This document shows, piece after piece, positions 33,389 to 43,881 of a DNA stretch of 64,000 nt (its first letter is position 1; every line of letters begins with the position of its first letter). This stretch comes from Microdochium bolleyi. Its lineage: Eukaryota > Ascomycota > Sordariomycetes > Xylariales > Microdochiaceae. Where the stretch lies: contig KQ964246.1 of the NCBI GenBank assembly GCA_001566295.1, positions 1,116,001 through 1,180,000 on the forward strand. Direction: 5' to 3'. The notes below the pieces were generated by a model. The model had not been told where the DNA came from and did not search any database. It was given only the letters and a program-made list of their open reading frames with translations. The position numbers were made by a program, and so were the translations under genes.

Positions 33389-34783
33389 ATGGAGGCACTG
33401 TCCAAATGTATGGGCGGTCCGTCCGACGGACAGACGCCTACCACGACGACCCTTGTTGCGACGACAATGGTAGCCACAATCGCCTTGCTCTCGCTGAGCC
33501 GGTACGCCCTGTGGCCGCAGCGTGAGCGGATCATCCGGGGCCCTGTCAGCACGGCTTTCCCACGGATATCAAAGGCCGAACGGGACATGATTATCTACAA
33601 GCATGATCACTTCCCCGGTGGTCGCGATGTTGAGACTCCTGTAGGTCCAGCTCCACTGTTTTGGTGTCTACATGATGAAAGATATCAGAGCGAGTTCTAA
33701 CGTGCTGCATCAGTATGGCAACATCCACGTCTACGAGTTCGGACCTGAGGACGGCAGGAAGGTGCTGTTCGTCCACGGCATCAGCACCTCGTGCATGACG
33801 CTCGAGGATATTGTGCGGCCGCTTGTCCGCCGGGGCTGCCGTGTCCTCCTCTTCGTAAGTCCAACTACTAATATCTTACTCCCCACAAAGCCAGCCCGCA
33901 TCTGACTTGCCACTCAAAGGATCTCTTCGGCCGCGGCTACTCTGACGCTCCCGGCGACGTCGAGTACGACACGCGGCTCTACACGACGCAGATCCTGCTC
34001 GTCCTCGCCTCGTCCTCGCTGCCCTGGACCGGCGACAACGCCTTCAGCATGATCGGCTACTCCCTCGGCGGCGGCATCGCGGCCAACTTCGCCGCCGCGT
34101 TCCCGCACATGGTCGAGACGCTCATCCTGCTCGCGCCCGCGGGCCTCATCCGACCGGAGAACTTTGGCCGCGCGAGCCGCCTCATCTTCACGACTGGCAT
34201 CATTCCCGAACGTCTGCTTGCATACCTGACCAAGCGCCGTCTGCGCGCGCCGATCGCGAACGCCGTGCAGAAGCGTAAGGGGCAGGCCGCTGCTGCAACG
34301 ACCCGTCCCACCACCTCAGCAAACGGGACCACCGGGGTTCTGCCGCGGCTCGACTCGACGGGCAAGGAGACCTTCGAGGACGCCGCGGTGCAGGAGATCG
34401 TGGACCCGCTGGACCGCCCCGACGCGGAGCCGACGGACTTTGAGCGGCGCGTGGGCGACTTTGTGCACTGGACGCTCGATCACCACGAAGGGTTCGTCCC
34501 CGCGTTCATGTCGACGGTGCGCTACGCGCCGATGCTCGGGCAGCACGACGAGTGGCGCCGGCTCGCGCGCAGGGACAAGGGGACGACCGCGGTGCTGCTG
34601 GGCAACCACGACACGCTGGTCAACAAGGAGGACTACGCGGAGGACGCGCTGCCGCTGCTGGGCGGCGAGGAGAACGTCTTCTGGCGCGTCGTCCCTGGTG
34701 GGCACAACTTCCCGTTCACGCACCCGAAGCAGGCGCTCGAGCAGATCTACGAGTTCTGGGGTTGGGAGCAGGACTCGGAGTGA
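33389..34783 (+). CDS. Alpha/beta hydrolase, membrane-anchored
   Basis: Exons 33389-33640, 33714-33854 and 33920-34783; introns 73 nt (GTAGGT...CAG) and 65 nt (GTAAGT...AAG); 418 residues. The N-terminus has a hydrophobic stretch (TLVATTMVATIALLSLSRYA, about residues 21-40) that could be a membrane anchor. The fold then shows the oxyanion-hole motif VLFVHGIS (about 100-107), DLFGRGYSDAPG, the nucleophile elbow IGYSLGGG (Ser near 179), the acid in LLGNHDTLVNKED (Asp near 361) and the catalytic His in VVPGGHNFPFTHP (near 393). The full triad is therefore present. A lid or insert between ~225 and 300 is low-complexity and acidic. The substrate is unknown: families of this type include epoxide hydrolases, lipases, esterases and C-C hydrolases. 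It converges with the next minus-strand gene at 235 bp. Confidence 0.87.
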
Positions 34784-35018
34784 AGATTGAGAGAGCGGGA
34801 AGGGGACAAGCAGCTCCTGCTGCGCAAGTTGTTCGCAGGATTCATTGAGCGAGGCGTCAGTACCCGAACATCGCTGTGTCATGGATGAGAATAGATTAAC
34901 TTGAGTTATAACATATATATACACAAAGTCTCGTGACGCCGTCCCATACAATCATTACACCATCGTGATTTCGTGCCGATCGTGTCCTCTCCCGCTGTTG
35001 TCTCCAATTTTTTCCCTT

Positions 35019-35690
35019 TCAGTGATCCATGGCATTCCGCCCGTTGAGCAGAATCATGCACGTGGACAGCGCGACCACCTCATCGACCTCATCGCCATTG
35101 AGCGCGAGGATCAGGTCCTTGCCCATGCCGTAGGGCGTGCACTGCCCAACCTCACAGCGCTTCTGGTTCAGGCACTTGTGCAGGTAGCCGATCTGGCCGC
35201 CCTGCGTGAGATCCCAGAAGTACGGGACGCTGTGGCGGATGAAGGCCTCGTGCTTGTCGGCGAGCTTGTCGTCGACGGCGTACATCTCGATGTCGTGCCT
35301 CGAGTGCTCGCTGCCGCTCGGGAAGCGGACGGTCGAGTTGTCGAAGCTGACGAACGTCATGTTGAGGTCGCACACCTTCTCGCCGTTCTCGTCAACCATG
35401 GTCTTGAGCGTGCGCATCATGGAGCCGCTCGAGGTGATGGTGTACTTTGGCGACTCCGGGCCCTGGCCCTTCTCCTCGTCACCCTCGGCCATGCGTTGGG
35501 CGACCTTGGCGGCCTCTTTCTGGAAGGATGAGCCGAAGTCGTCAAAGGGTTTGCGAAGCTTGCCCGTGAGCTCGTAGATGTGAGCATCGGTCTTGAAGTG
35601 GATGCCGCCCTTGACGTAGAAGACTTTGGTGGGCTCGAGGTAGATGTCCTCGTTCACTGGGAAGTCGTCCGGGTGGAATGGGTGAGGCAT
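35019..35690 (-). CDS. Unrecognised 223-aa protein
   Basis: A single exon. The start is the ATG at 35690 (MPHPFHPDDFPVNEDIYLEP), which has a good context (aaaccATGc); the frame upstream has no further ATG. The sequence has balanced composition and alternates hydrophobic and polar residues (TKVFYVKGGIHFKTDAHIYE, VCDLNMTFVSFDNSTVRFPS, DLILALNGDEVDEVVALSTC), suggesting a beta-rich soluble domain. There is no signal peptide or membrane segment. Five cysteines cluster in the C-terminal half (CLNQKRCEVGQC). A relation to the LURP-one/Tubby C-terminal barrel fold is conceivable from the strand pattern but I cannot support it. It is convergent with the hydrolase gene and divergent from cytidine deaminase. 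Confidence 0.72.
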   Translation of the reverse strand: MPHPFHPDDFPVNEDIYLEPTKVFYVKGGIHFKTDAHIYELTGKLRKPFDDFGSSFQKEAAKVAQRMAEGDEEKGQGPESPKYTITSSGSMMRTLKTMVDENGEKVCDLNMTFVSFDNSTVRFPSGSEHSRHDIEMYAVDDKLADKHEAFIRHSVPYFWDLTQGGQIGYLHKCLNQKRCEVGQCTPYGMGKDLILALNGDEVDEVVALSTCMILLNGRNAMDH

Positions 35691-36819
35691 GGTTTCGGTG
35701 GTTTGGAGACTTGCGAAGCCTGGGATCGTTGGTTGCAACTCTTCGTTCTTTCTTCTGTCACGCTCGCGGGTCTAGTTGCTTGGGCCCTTGGGATACTGTA
35801 ATCTGATTGTTTCCGGCACGCAACAGGGAGGCCAGAGCCTTTTGTTGCCTTGCCGGCATCTCGAGTGAGCGGCGCGTCGTCGGCGCGGAGAGGGCAGGCT
35901 GACGTCACGTTACGGGGCCGAAACCTGATTCTCGGCCGCAGGTCATGCTGGATCCAGCACGAGGATCCGCAGCGACGACAGATTTCGCCTGGGAACGCAG
36001 CCAGGAGGTGTTGCAGGACTCGTCATGGCTGCCTTGGGGTTACGGAGATGTGCAGCCTCCTCCTTGCCAGAGATGAGCACCAGCTTCCCGTGGTGGCTAT
36101 TGACTCTAGATCACGAAGCTAGCAGCTGGCTGCCGCCGTGACTTAGCCCTGAGATCTTATCTGAGGTGGGGTCGATTGGGGAAGTGTGGGGTCACTTCCC
36201 CTCGGTCGCTGAGCTCGTCTTACCAGGCCTTCCTCCGGACCCTATTGTGTTGTGTGCATTTTGTGTTCGTCGCTCTCAAATTGGCGTGTGTAACCCTGTG
36301 GCAGGTATATCAGACCGCGGAGAAAATGCGATCATAAGTGGTAGAAGAGGCCTGTTGACAACGTGCAATGGAAGAGGGATGGTCCCCCCGGAAATGTGCA
36401 CTCTGCTGCAGGTACAATGGGCCAGATAGACTGGCCGCCCGGGTCCTCCTTCCTCGCCGAGGACAGAGACGCAGACACCTATTGCACTAAAAGGCTTCTC
36501 GTTCTCCTCCGATGTCGAGCTGCAGCGTCTATCTCTTTCCTCAGCGACATCATGCCGAGATGGAGGAACCCGCCGGGCGATCCACAGACGGCAGACATGT
36601 CTCGCCTGGAGTGTTCCGCTGCGCTCCGGAGTCCGGCGGTGGCTCGGCCAACTCCACGCACCACCATGGCGCCCTCCGCAATTGGAACAACGACTGCTCA
36701 GATGACCCCGAGACAGCGGAACTCCCACCTTCACAGTTTCCGAAGACGACACGCACAATATAGAAGCCCTCTGGAACACGCAGAGAAAGCAATTCTTACT
36801 ATCTGATAATCTCGGCACG
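35691..36819. other. Divergent promoter region
   Basis: Lies between the starts of the 223-aa protein gene (-) and cytidine deaminase (+). A 227-codon minus frame (36276-36959) overlaps the deaminase exon and has no domain, so I read it as chance. Nothing else recognised. Confidence 0.55.
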
Positions 36820-37472
36820 ATGGCGACCTCTAGCAGCCCGGCGTGGACCGCCACTCCGGCCACCGATGCCTCCGGCGTCGAGTCCACATGCAAGAAGTAC
36901 GGCCTTACTGTCGACGAGTTCCACGAGCTGCGCAGGCGCTGCGTCGCATCCAAGGCCACGGCATACTGCCCTTACAGCCGCTTCCGTGTCGGGGCATCTG
37001 TCATCTCGGTCAACAACGCTTACTTTGACGGTGCCAACGTCGAGAACGCGTCCTACCCTGTGGGCACGTGTGCTGAGCGGGTGGCCATCGCAAAGGCCGT
37101 CACCGAGGGCCACCGCAAGCTCAGAGCCGTCGCCGTCGCTACCGACATTGCTCCGCCTGCTAGTCCCTGCGGCATGTGTCGACAGTTGTAGGTCAAATGC
37201 TCTGGTCGGGAGCAGACTTCAAATCGGGAGTGGAGTAACGAAACTGACATTCCATGGCACAAGCATACGCGAGTTCTGCGCCCTGGACGGCCCCATCATT
37301 ATGTTCGACAAGGATGAGAACTACACAGTCCTTCGATTGCAAGAGGTGAGGGAAACCCGTCCACTGGGTCAAGACACGCATTGAGACAAGTACTGACCTG
37401 GCCTGACAGCTGCTGCCGCTCTCGTTCGGACCAGAAGCTCTACCCTCTGCGAGCTCACTACCTCCAGTCTGA
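36820..37472 (+). CDS. CDD1: Cytidine deaminase
   Basis: Zinc enzyme of pyrimidine salvage converting cytidine and deoxycytidine to uridine and deoxyuridine. Exons 36820-37187, 37264-37345 and 37410-37472; introns 76 nt (GTAGGT...AAG) and 64 nt (GTGAGG...CAG); 170 residues, normal for the small tetrameric class. The fold is clear: YCPYSRFRVGASV (substrate pocket), FDGANVENASYPVGTCAERV with C84-A-E86 (zinc ligand and proton-shuttle Glu), and SPCGMCRQ with C117 and C120 as the other zinc ligands. The first intron interrupts CRQFIREFCALDGPIIMFD. Its acceptor is AAG rather than YAG, but the frame and the conserved FIREF leave no better choice. The protein ends LLPLSFGPEALPSASSLPPV, where LLP-FGP is typical of the family. 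Confidence 0.94.
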
Positions 37473-38717
37473 GCTCGATGGCAGTGCTTTCGCGACGAGA
37501 TGCCCTCGCCCTGGTTGTGTGCATATCTCGGATCGCCTATGCTGCGCGACGGGAGAATATTGTGCCGTACTCCGAGCATAAACAATATAATTATGGGCAT
37601 TGTTTGCAGCGCAACATGTGAACCGGTACCTTGAGTTGAGTCTACGATGGTGAACTCTGCGGTATGCTCTGAGGCGTGGCCTGTGGCATGAGAGCAAGCC
37701 AACCAGGATGTGTTGAGTACCAGAAGGGAGAGGCGTGTCTCTTGTAAAGACCTCCAGACTTTCTACAAATGCCGCCTTGTTCGGAAGTCAACACGACCGA
37801 GTCGGGCTCTGAGAGTATACATTGAGTAAAGAAGTTTACGCAATACTACAATTGTGTGGTGTGTGTTCCGCACCACGACTCGTACCCGGCCCGGATGCAC
37901 TGATACGGAGCGGCCTTGGCCAGAACCCGGCCGCTGTGTTCGCACCGAATCACCCCATGAGCCGAGAATGGCAGAATGGGTAGCAGCTTTCGATCCGCAG
38001 ACGGTTTCACTACGAGAAGCAATATCCGCAGACGGCCCCATCTTGTATATATGGCCTGCAGATCCTAGGCGGAATGGGCGTAGGCCTCGTGGAAGGATTG
38101 GAAGCACTGACGTTCTCCCAGACCTGGCTAACCGCACCAATCACGAACAGGCTGAGCCATTTGTGCAGCTCCCTGTCACTCGGCACCATCACGACCAGGC
38201 CGCAGCCTTCGCAGCCGTAGAGCGTCCGCACCGACGAAGGCACAGGCGAATCAAACACTATCACATCTGGGGACATAGATCCAGAGTGCTTCCACTGCCC
38301 ATTGTGGCCGATTCTTTTGCCTTTATTCTTGCAATGCTGCTGCATTAGGATGTGCTGAATTTCCATCTCGGGATCTGCCGAGGCGGCTCAATAAGGCTGG
38401 GGTCGGGATGACATCATAGGGTTGCAATACCCCCAGGTGCATGTGGAACTACCATGACATCCCATGTGTAAGCTCAACAAGCAGCGCTCACCTTGAACCA
38501 AGGTGTGCTCTAGCATCGTCTCAGCGGAGAGACTCGATGTACGGGCATCATCAAGGCGGGTCCACGGGAGCAGCTGAACCGAGGGTGCCACGTCTGAACA
38601 TCGGTCGGCGCAAAGGTCACTTTTAGGGTGTGGACTAGATGGAGCACAAGGCGTGGAGTTTATGGAGAACTGGGCACTTCGCGTGACGCCAAGTCACTTG
38701 GCTCCGGTGGATGATGT

Positions 38718-38747
38718 CTGGGGAAGGATGGCCGAGGAAAACCGGGG
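38718..38747 (+). promoter_or_regulatory. Two SYGGRG sites (CreA/Mig1-type)
   Basis: CTGGGG at 38718-38723 and CCGGGG at 38742-38747, 24 bp apart, about 185-215 bp before the transporter ATG and just upstream of the TATA box. Closely paired SYGGRG sites are the usual functional form of CreA glucose-repression elements, and the downstream gene is a sugar transporter. Short motifs; tentative. Confidence 0.35.
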
Positions 38748-38781
38748 GATCGTCACTGACGCGAGGATGGATGCTCATCAG

Positions 38782-38787
38782 TATAAA
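38782..38787 (+). promoter_or_regulatory. TATA box of the sugar transporter gene
   Basis: TATAAA followed by GGGGG, 146 bp upstream of the ATG at 38933. Position and context fit a strong, regulated fungal promoter. Confidence 0.5.
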
Positions 38788-38932
38788 GGGGGACCGTCGG
38801 TGCGCATCTCTCGCGACCCCCTACGAACTGTTTTGCCTTTCAGAGCACTGGTCTCACATCCAGTTGAGCCGCGGCAGCCTGAGTCCTTTCGCACTTTCAA
38901 CCTCAACCAGAAGTTCTGAAACTTTGCCCATC

Positions 38933-40845
38933 ATGTCGAAGCTTCCAAAGATCAGTATGTGTCATTCTTGTTGCAGCCAGTCGTCTTTGTGTCCAACTCG
39001 TCTTGCCCTGCAGCGGCTGACATGATGCCTTGTCTATCACAGCCAGGCCCTTTTTCATAGCGCTCGTCGCTACCGTCGGCGGCATGCTGTTCGGCTTTGA
39101 CATCTCGTCGATCGCAGCCCTGATCAATTCGGAGCAGTACATCGAATTCTTCGACAACCCGAGCGGTGTGATCCAGGGTGCCATTGGCTCAAGCATGGCA
39201 GCTGGTTCAGTAATCGGGAGCCTGATGGCCGGGCCGATCTCAGATCGGATCGGCCGCCGAGACAGGTACGTCGAGTCCGCAGTGCTTGAGCACGATTAGC
39301 AATACCAGGGCTTCCGCTAACCCCAGACTCTCATTGACAGCATCATGTTTGGTTGCATGTGGTGGCTCGTCGGCACCTCTGTCCAGGTTGCCACGAACGG
39401 CACAGGCATGTTGATCGCCGGACGCATTCTCAACGGCGTCTGTGTCGGTATCACGTCCTCTCAGGTGCCGGTCTACATTGCAGAAATCGCAAAGGCCGTA
39501 AGTGTCCCACTTCGCGGTGCCCTGACATGCACCGCCTACAGTGAAACATCCGGAGAGAAAGGTTCACGACAGCCGACGGTATGACTTACAATCACAACAG
39601 GAACAACGCGGTTCGCTCGTATGCTGCCAGCAGATCGCCATCGAAGTCGGCATCCTAATCATGTACTTTATCGGCTTTGGCTGCACCAAGATCCCCGGCC
39701 CGGCATCCTTCCGCACGGCATGGGCTATGCAGTTCATTCCCTGCGTCGTCCTGATCTGCGGACTGCCCTTTCTCCCCCGCAGCCCGCGCTGGCTTGCCAA
39801 GGTTGGCCGCGATGACGAGGCGATCCAGACTCTCGCGGACATTCAGGCCGACGGCAACATCAACGACCCCAAGGTCATTGCCGAGTGGGAGGAGATCGCC
39901 ACCGTCTTGGCTGCCGAGCGCGAGTCTGGTCGTGGCTGGAGAAAGTTCATCCGCAAGGGCATGTGGAAGCGCACCCTTGCCGGCATGTCCGTCCAGGCGT
40001 GGCAGCAGATGTCCGGCGCGAATGTCATGGTCTACTACATGCCCTATGTCTTCCTGATGGCCAACCTGTCTGGCGACACCAATACCATCAGTGCTGGTGT
40101 CCAATATGCCCTGTTTATCGTGTAAGTCAAATTATCGAACCCCGACAGCCAGCTGGAGCTCTGGCAATGTAGCTGACACATGCCGCGCCCACCGCACAGC
40201 TTCACCGTCATCATGTTCTTCTTCATTGACAAGACCGGCCGGCGCACGCTGCTCGTCTGGGGCGCCATCGGGATGGGCATCTGCCACTTTGTCGTCGCGG
40301 CACTGCTCGGCGCATACTCTGTCGACGTGCCCGAGGGCGTCGACGGCAACGCCAACGTCACGATGCTCGTGACGGGCTCGCCGGCGTACGGCGTCATCGC
40401 GTTCTGCTACCTGCTCATCATCGTGTACGCGCTGACGCTGGCGCCCGTGGCCTGGATCTACGCCGCCGAGGTGTGGTCCCTGGGCACGCGCGCGACGGGC
40501 ATGGCCATGGCCGCCACGGCCAACTGGGTCTTCAACTTTGCGCTGGGCATGTTCACGCCCGAAGGCTTTGTCAACATCAAGTGGCGCATCTTTGTCATCT
40601 TCGGCGTGCTGTGCCTCGCGGCCGCGGCGCAGGCCTTCCTCACGTACCCGGAGACGTGCGGCAAGACGCTCGAGGAGATCGAGGGCATGTTCGGCAAGGG
40701 CGCGATGCCGGCGTGGCGGACGCGCAAGGGCGACTCGCGGCTCGACGCCGAGGTCCAGGCCGTGCGGGACCGCAAGGACGCCGAAGCCGGGCGTGACAGT
40801 GGCGAGGCGGCGGCGCGGACGTCGCACCACTCGGAGAAGGTTTGA
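38933..40845 (+). CDS. MFS sugar transporter (HXT/high-affinity glucose type)
   Basis: Twelve-helix plasma-membrane sugar:H+ symporter or facilitator. Exons 38933-38954, 39043-39265, 39341-39497, 39601-40121 and 40200-40845; introns 88, 75, 103 and 78 nt; 522 residues. The first exon codes only seven residues plus one base. Family marks: GGMLFGFDISSIAAL in TM1; the loop motif AGPISDRIGRRD before TM3; GRILNGVCVGITSSQVPVYI; RGSLVCCQQIAIEVGILIMY; the central QQMSGANVMVYYMPYVF in TM7; DKTGRRTLL; and the C-terminal PETCGKTLEEIEGMF. The loop motif usually written PESPR reads PRSPRWL here, with Arg for Glu. The tail of about 60 residues is charged. Glucose or another hexose is the likely substrate, but xylose, mannose or a sensor role cannot be excluded. 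The upstream TATA and CreA-type sites suggest sugar-regulated expression. Confidence 0.92.
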
Positions 40846-41625
40846 AGAGCGGGCAAGGGAGGGGAGGGTGTTATCGTCGTGGAGCATAGCTAGCCATTGG
40901 CGGATGCGATGACCTCCAGATATCTGTAGGCTCACTTGTGTCGATATGCTCATAGTACTGGTTGAATAGCAATCATGAATCCATCGAGGTCCTGGTGGAT
41001 CCGACACATGTGCTGGGGTTCCTCACGCGACCATTTGCGGCGGTTCCCCCGTGTCTGTGAAGTACTTTGAGTTGCGTCAGAATCATCATGGCGGATGTGT
41101 CTCACACGTCAAAGTCTTGTTCTGATCTGAGGATGGAAGAAGAGGCCGGACTGGGGATGTCTTGTGAACTTGGATACTCAGAGTAACCTTAAAAGTACCT
41201 TCAGCTATGAAATGCGCGAGAGTCATGACAATGCCCCCCCCCCCCCCCCCCGGCGACGCTTCCGGGGCCTGCGCGTGGGCTGCCGTAGCGCGTTTCAATG
41301 GCCCGGCCTGGCCGCTCTGGTGCCAATTGGACCCTGGGCGCAGCGCCCAGCAAACACCATGGCCAAGCCACTCGTGATCTTCCCCTGTCCCGCTGTCAAA
41401 CACCAAACAACGGGGCACGAGATCACACACAGACCCGACCCTATCCTCGTCGCCTTGCCTCGCCAGAGAACATGACACGTCCGTGACGCCCGCATCCATC
41501 TGACCTGCGACTCTGGCCCTGACCCGACCACCTCCCAGCGACCCCCTCGACCCACCACCTCCTGCGGCTTCAAGTGCGACAGCGGGCACCGACCTCCACG
41601 AGCGCCGACAACCAACACCACAGAC
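40846..41625. other. Intergenic, ELMO gene promoter
   Basis: 3' end of the transporter gene and leader of the ELMO gene. Contains an 18-C homopolymer, and the last 120 bases are strongly C-rich. No coding sequence. Confidence 0.55.
41234..41251. repeat. Poly-C homopolymer (18 C)
   Basis: The longest C run in the window, about 375 bp before the ELMO start. The true length may be uncertain because such runs are prone to sequencing error. Confidence 0.85.
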
Positions 41626-43881
41626 ATGGATCAGGCAGACATCCCCGCGCTGCTGTCGCGGCTCGCCAGCGACGAGGATGCTGCGCGCAAGATGGCCGTC
41701 TTCAAGCTGCAGTCCTCCATCAACGACCCCGCCTTCGCCGACGTCTTCATCTCCGCCGGCGGCCTGATCATCCTGCGGCGCCTCATCATGACCGCCGGTG
41801 GCAACACGCTCGCGTACTCCCTCCAGAGCCTGACCCGCGTCCTCGAGGTCGACATGGGCTGGGAGATCTTCGAGGGCCCAACCGCTGGCGACCTTGTCGA
41901 GCGCATCGTCGAGCTCGTCGTCACCAACCCCCTCGTCAACATCCTCAGGGGCGCCATGTCCATCCTCGTCGCCCTCGTGAGCCACTCGCAGTCTGCGCCC
42001 GCTGCTCCGACAACCACCGGCGCCGTCAAGGCACCAGGCTCCTTCGGCTTCCGCGCCCTCAAGCCCGCCGTCGCCGTCTACCCTCAGTTCTTCGACCTCG
42101 TCATACAGCAGCTGCATTCGGCCGACCATTCGCTATGCGCCAATGCGCTCATGCTAATCAACGCCCTGATACGCGACGCTGTGTCGTCGGAGCTGCCGCG
42201 AGAGGGCAACCACCACGGGAAGAGCGCAAGCACGGGGGAGGACTGGCCCAAGTTTGTCAAGAAGCTGCAGGACCTGGGTCTCATCAAGGCTGTCTTCAAC
42301 CTCATGCAGAGCTCTGCGCTGCAAGATCTGGCGCACCCCTTGTTGGAATTCCAGTCCTTGACGAAACTGCTTCTACGCAAGTGGAAAGGAGTCAAGGTAG
42401 ACGTCGAGAAGCCAGAACACAGGAGGGCGCTCAAGGGTCTGCACCTCTCGAGCGCACCCAGCAGAGACCTCAAGGATCTGGGCAACCCGAACCCAATAGC
42501 CAGAATAGAAGAACTCCTAGAGAACGGCAAGAAGGGGAGCAGGAAGCACAATCCTGAGAAGTGGAGGAGGCTCGGCTTCGAGACCGAGAGTCCTGCCATG
42601 GAGTTCGAGGAGACGGGCTTCTTGGGCATGATGGATCTCACCGACTACGTGCGCAAGAACGAGGACAATTTCCAGAAGCTGCTCCTCGAGCAGTCCACAA
42701 AGGCTCTGCACGACAGGTGCCCGATAGCTCGGGCGAGCCTGGCAGTCACGCTGACCCTTTACGAGCATTTTGACTGCGACAAGTCAGACTGGGAAGACGT
42801 CCGTGGATATCAACTGACCGAGGCTGAGAACCAGGACAAGCTCTTCAGACCGCTCATACTGCAGTGGTCCCAGATACATACCGCCGGCCTACACGCGTTC
42901 TTCCGTCTGTGGAAGGCCACAGGCGCTGATCAGTCAGACTTTGACAAGGTCGCGGAGCTTATGAGGATACTGATTGAGCAGGTCATTGGCCGGGCCGGCC
43001 GGACCAAGGATGTGGTGGAGGTCGAAGAAGAGCTTGTGGAGTTCGAGTGCAGCCGGCTTAGGGAACTGCAAATGGAACTGCTGGAGCTGTCCTTTGAGAA
43101 CCAGTGGGGTCAGCACATGCACCAGGTCCGCGACGTGCTGAAGCAGGAATCACTCACATTTGTCAAGGAGCAGCGCGTCCGGTGCCTGCTGCAAGGCTCG
43201 TGGTTCCAGAAGCCGGCGCCGCGCAAGGACAGCCGCGCCGGTGCGGAGACCAACGGGCTCGGCACAGTCCGGAGGGCGGCGAACGGCACGCTGTGGCGGT
43301 ACGTCAAGCTCTCGCACAACCGGCGGTATCTGCACTGGGCGGACTTTGCGCTCCGCACGGCCCAGGATCCTTCGCTCGACTCCCTCGCCGAGAAGATCGA
43401 CCTGCGCACGATCAGCTCGGTCGTGTCCAACGTCTCCACAGCGGCCAATGACGACGCGAGGAGTATAGCCAGCGAGCTCAAGTTGCCGCAAGGGCCGAGC
43501 GCAGCCCCTGCGCCGAAGCATCTCGCCAAAATCACGATATTCAGCTTCATGGACAATGACCGCACCGGTGGTGGCAGCAAGGGGGATGGCCACGACTTGG
43601 ACGACGGCGGGGCGAAGAACATGAAGGAGCAGCCGCTGCTGACGCTGCACCCGATCAACCACAGCTTGGCGTCCGAGTGGCTCGACGGCCTGCTGATGCT
43701 GCTCGACCAGAAGCCCATCACCACCGAGACCAACAAGATGACCAAGATGGTTGAGGACTACGGCATGAAGATCCGCCTGCTCAATGTCCGCATGGAGGCT
43801 GCGTACGCGGGCCCGCCGCCCGGCGCGGGCGAGGTGCCCAGCCGGGAGGGGCTCGATGATGATTATTGGTACGAGATCTGA
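41626..43881 (+). CDS. ELMO/CED-12 family protein
   Basis: A single-exon 751-residue protein. In animals ELMO proteins partner DOCK-type exchange factors to activate Rac and remodel actin; fungal homologues are linked to polarity and morphogenesis. Parts in order: an N-terminal armadillo-like helical region (~1-330; MDQADIPALLSRLASDEDAA, VFISAGGLIILRRLIMTAGG); the ELMO domain (~335-480; FEETGFLGMMDLTDYVRKNE, CPIARASLAVTLTLYEHFDC); a helical linker (VEEELVEFECSRLRELQMEL); and a C-terminal PH-like domain (~510-740; LLQGSWFQKPAPRK, NGTLWRYVKLSHNRRYLHWA, ending LLTLHPINHSLASEWLDGLL). The bulky PH strands and final helix match the PH_12 domain of ELMO proteins. The start ATG is preceded by a C-rich leader. 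Rac-GEF partnering is inferred from the family. Confidence 0.87.
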   Translation: MDQADIPALLSRLASDEDAARKMAVFKLQSSINDPAFADVFISAGGLIILRRLIMTAGGNTLAYSLQSLTRVLEVDMGWEIFEGPTAGDLVERIVELVVTNPLVNILRGAMSILVALVSHSQSAPAAPTTTGAVKAPGSFGFRALKPAVAVYPQFFDLVIQQLHSADHSLCANALMLINALIRDAVSSELPREGNHHGKSASTGEDWPKFVKKLQDLGLIKAVFNLMQSSALQDLAHPLLEFQSLTKLLLRKWKGVKVDVEKPEHRRALKGLHLSSAPSRDLKDLGNPNPIARIEELLENGKKGSRKHNPEKWRRLGFETESPAMEFEETGFLGMMDLTDYVRKNEDNFQKLLLEQSTKALHDRCPIARASLAVTLTLYEHFDCDKSDWEDVRGYQLTEAENQDKLFRPLILQWSQIHTAGLHAFFRLWKATGADQSDFDKVAELMRILIEQVIGRAGRTKDVVEVEEELVEFECSRLRELQMELLELSFENQWGQHMHQVRDVLKQESLTFVKEQRVRCLLQGSWFQKPAPRKDSRAGAETNGLGTVRRAANGTLWRYVKLSHNRRYLHWADFALRTAQDPSLDSLAEKIDLRTISSVVSNVSTAANDDARSIASELKLPQGPSAAPAPKHLAKITIFSFMDNDRTGGGSKGDGHDLDDGGAKNMKEQPLLTLHPINHSLASEWLDGLLMLLDQKPITTETNKMTKMVEDYGMKIRLLNVRMEAAYAGPPPGAGEVPSREGLDDDYWYEI

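Larger units (their letters stand above)
37473..38932. other. Intergenic, promoter of the sugar transporter
   Basis: A 1.5-kb gap. A minus frame at 38010-38366 has some protein-like stretches but no domain. The last 250 bases carry a TATA box and two CreA-type sites listed separately. No supported gene. Confidence 0.5.

Noticed and set aside
35691..35738. Longer start for the 223-aa protein
   Set aside because: The upstream in-frame codon is TTG, not ATG; the ATG at 35690 has a good context.
38010..38366. Minus frame with some protein-like phrases (SPDVIVFDSPVPSSV)
   Set aside because: No continuation in adjacent exons and no domain; too weak to list as a gene or relic.
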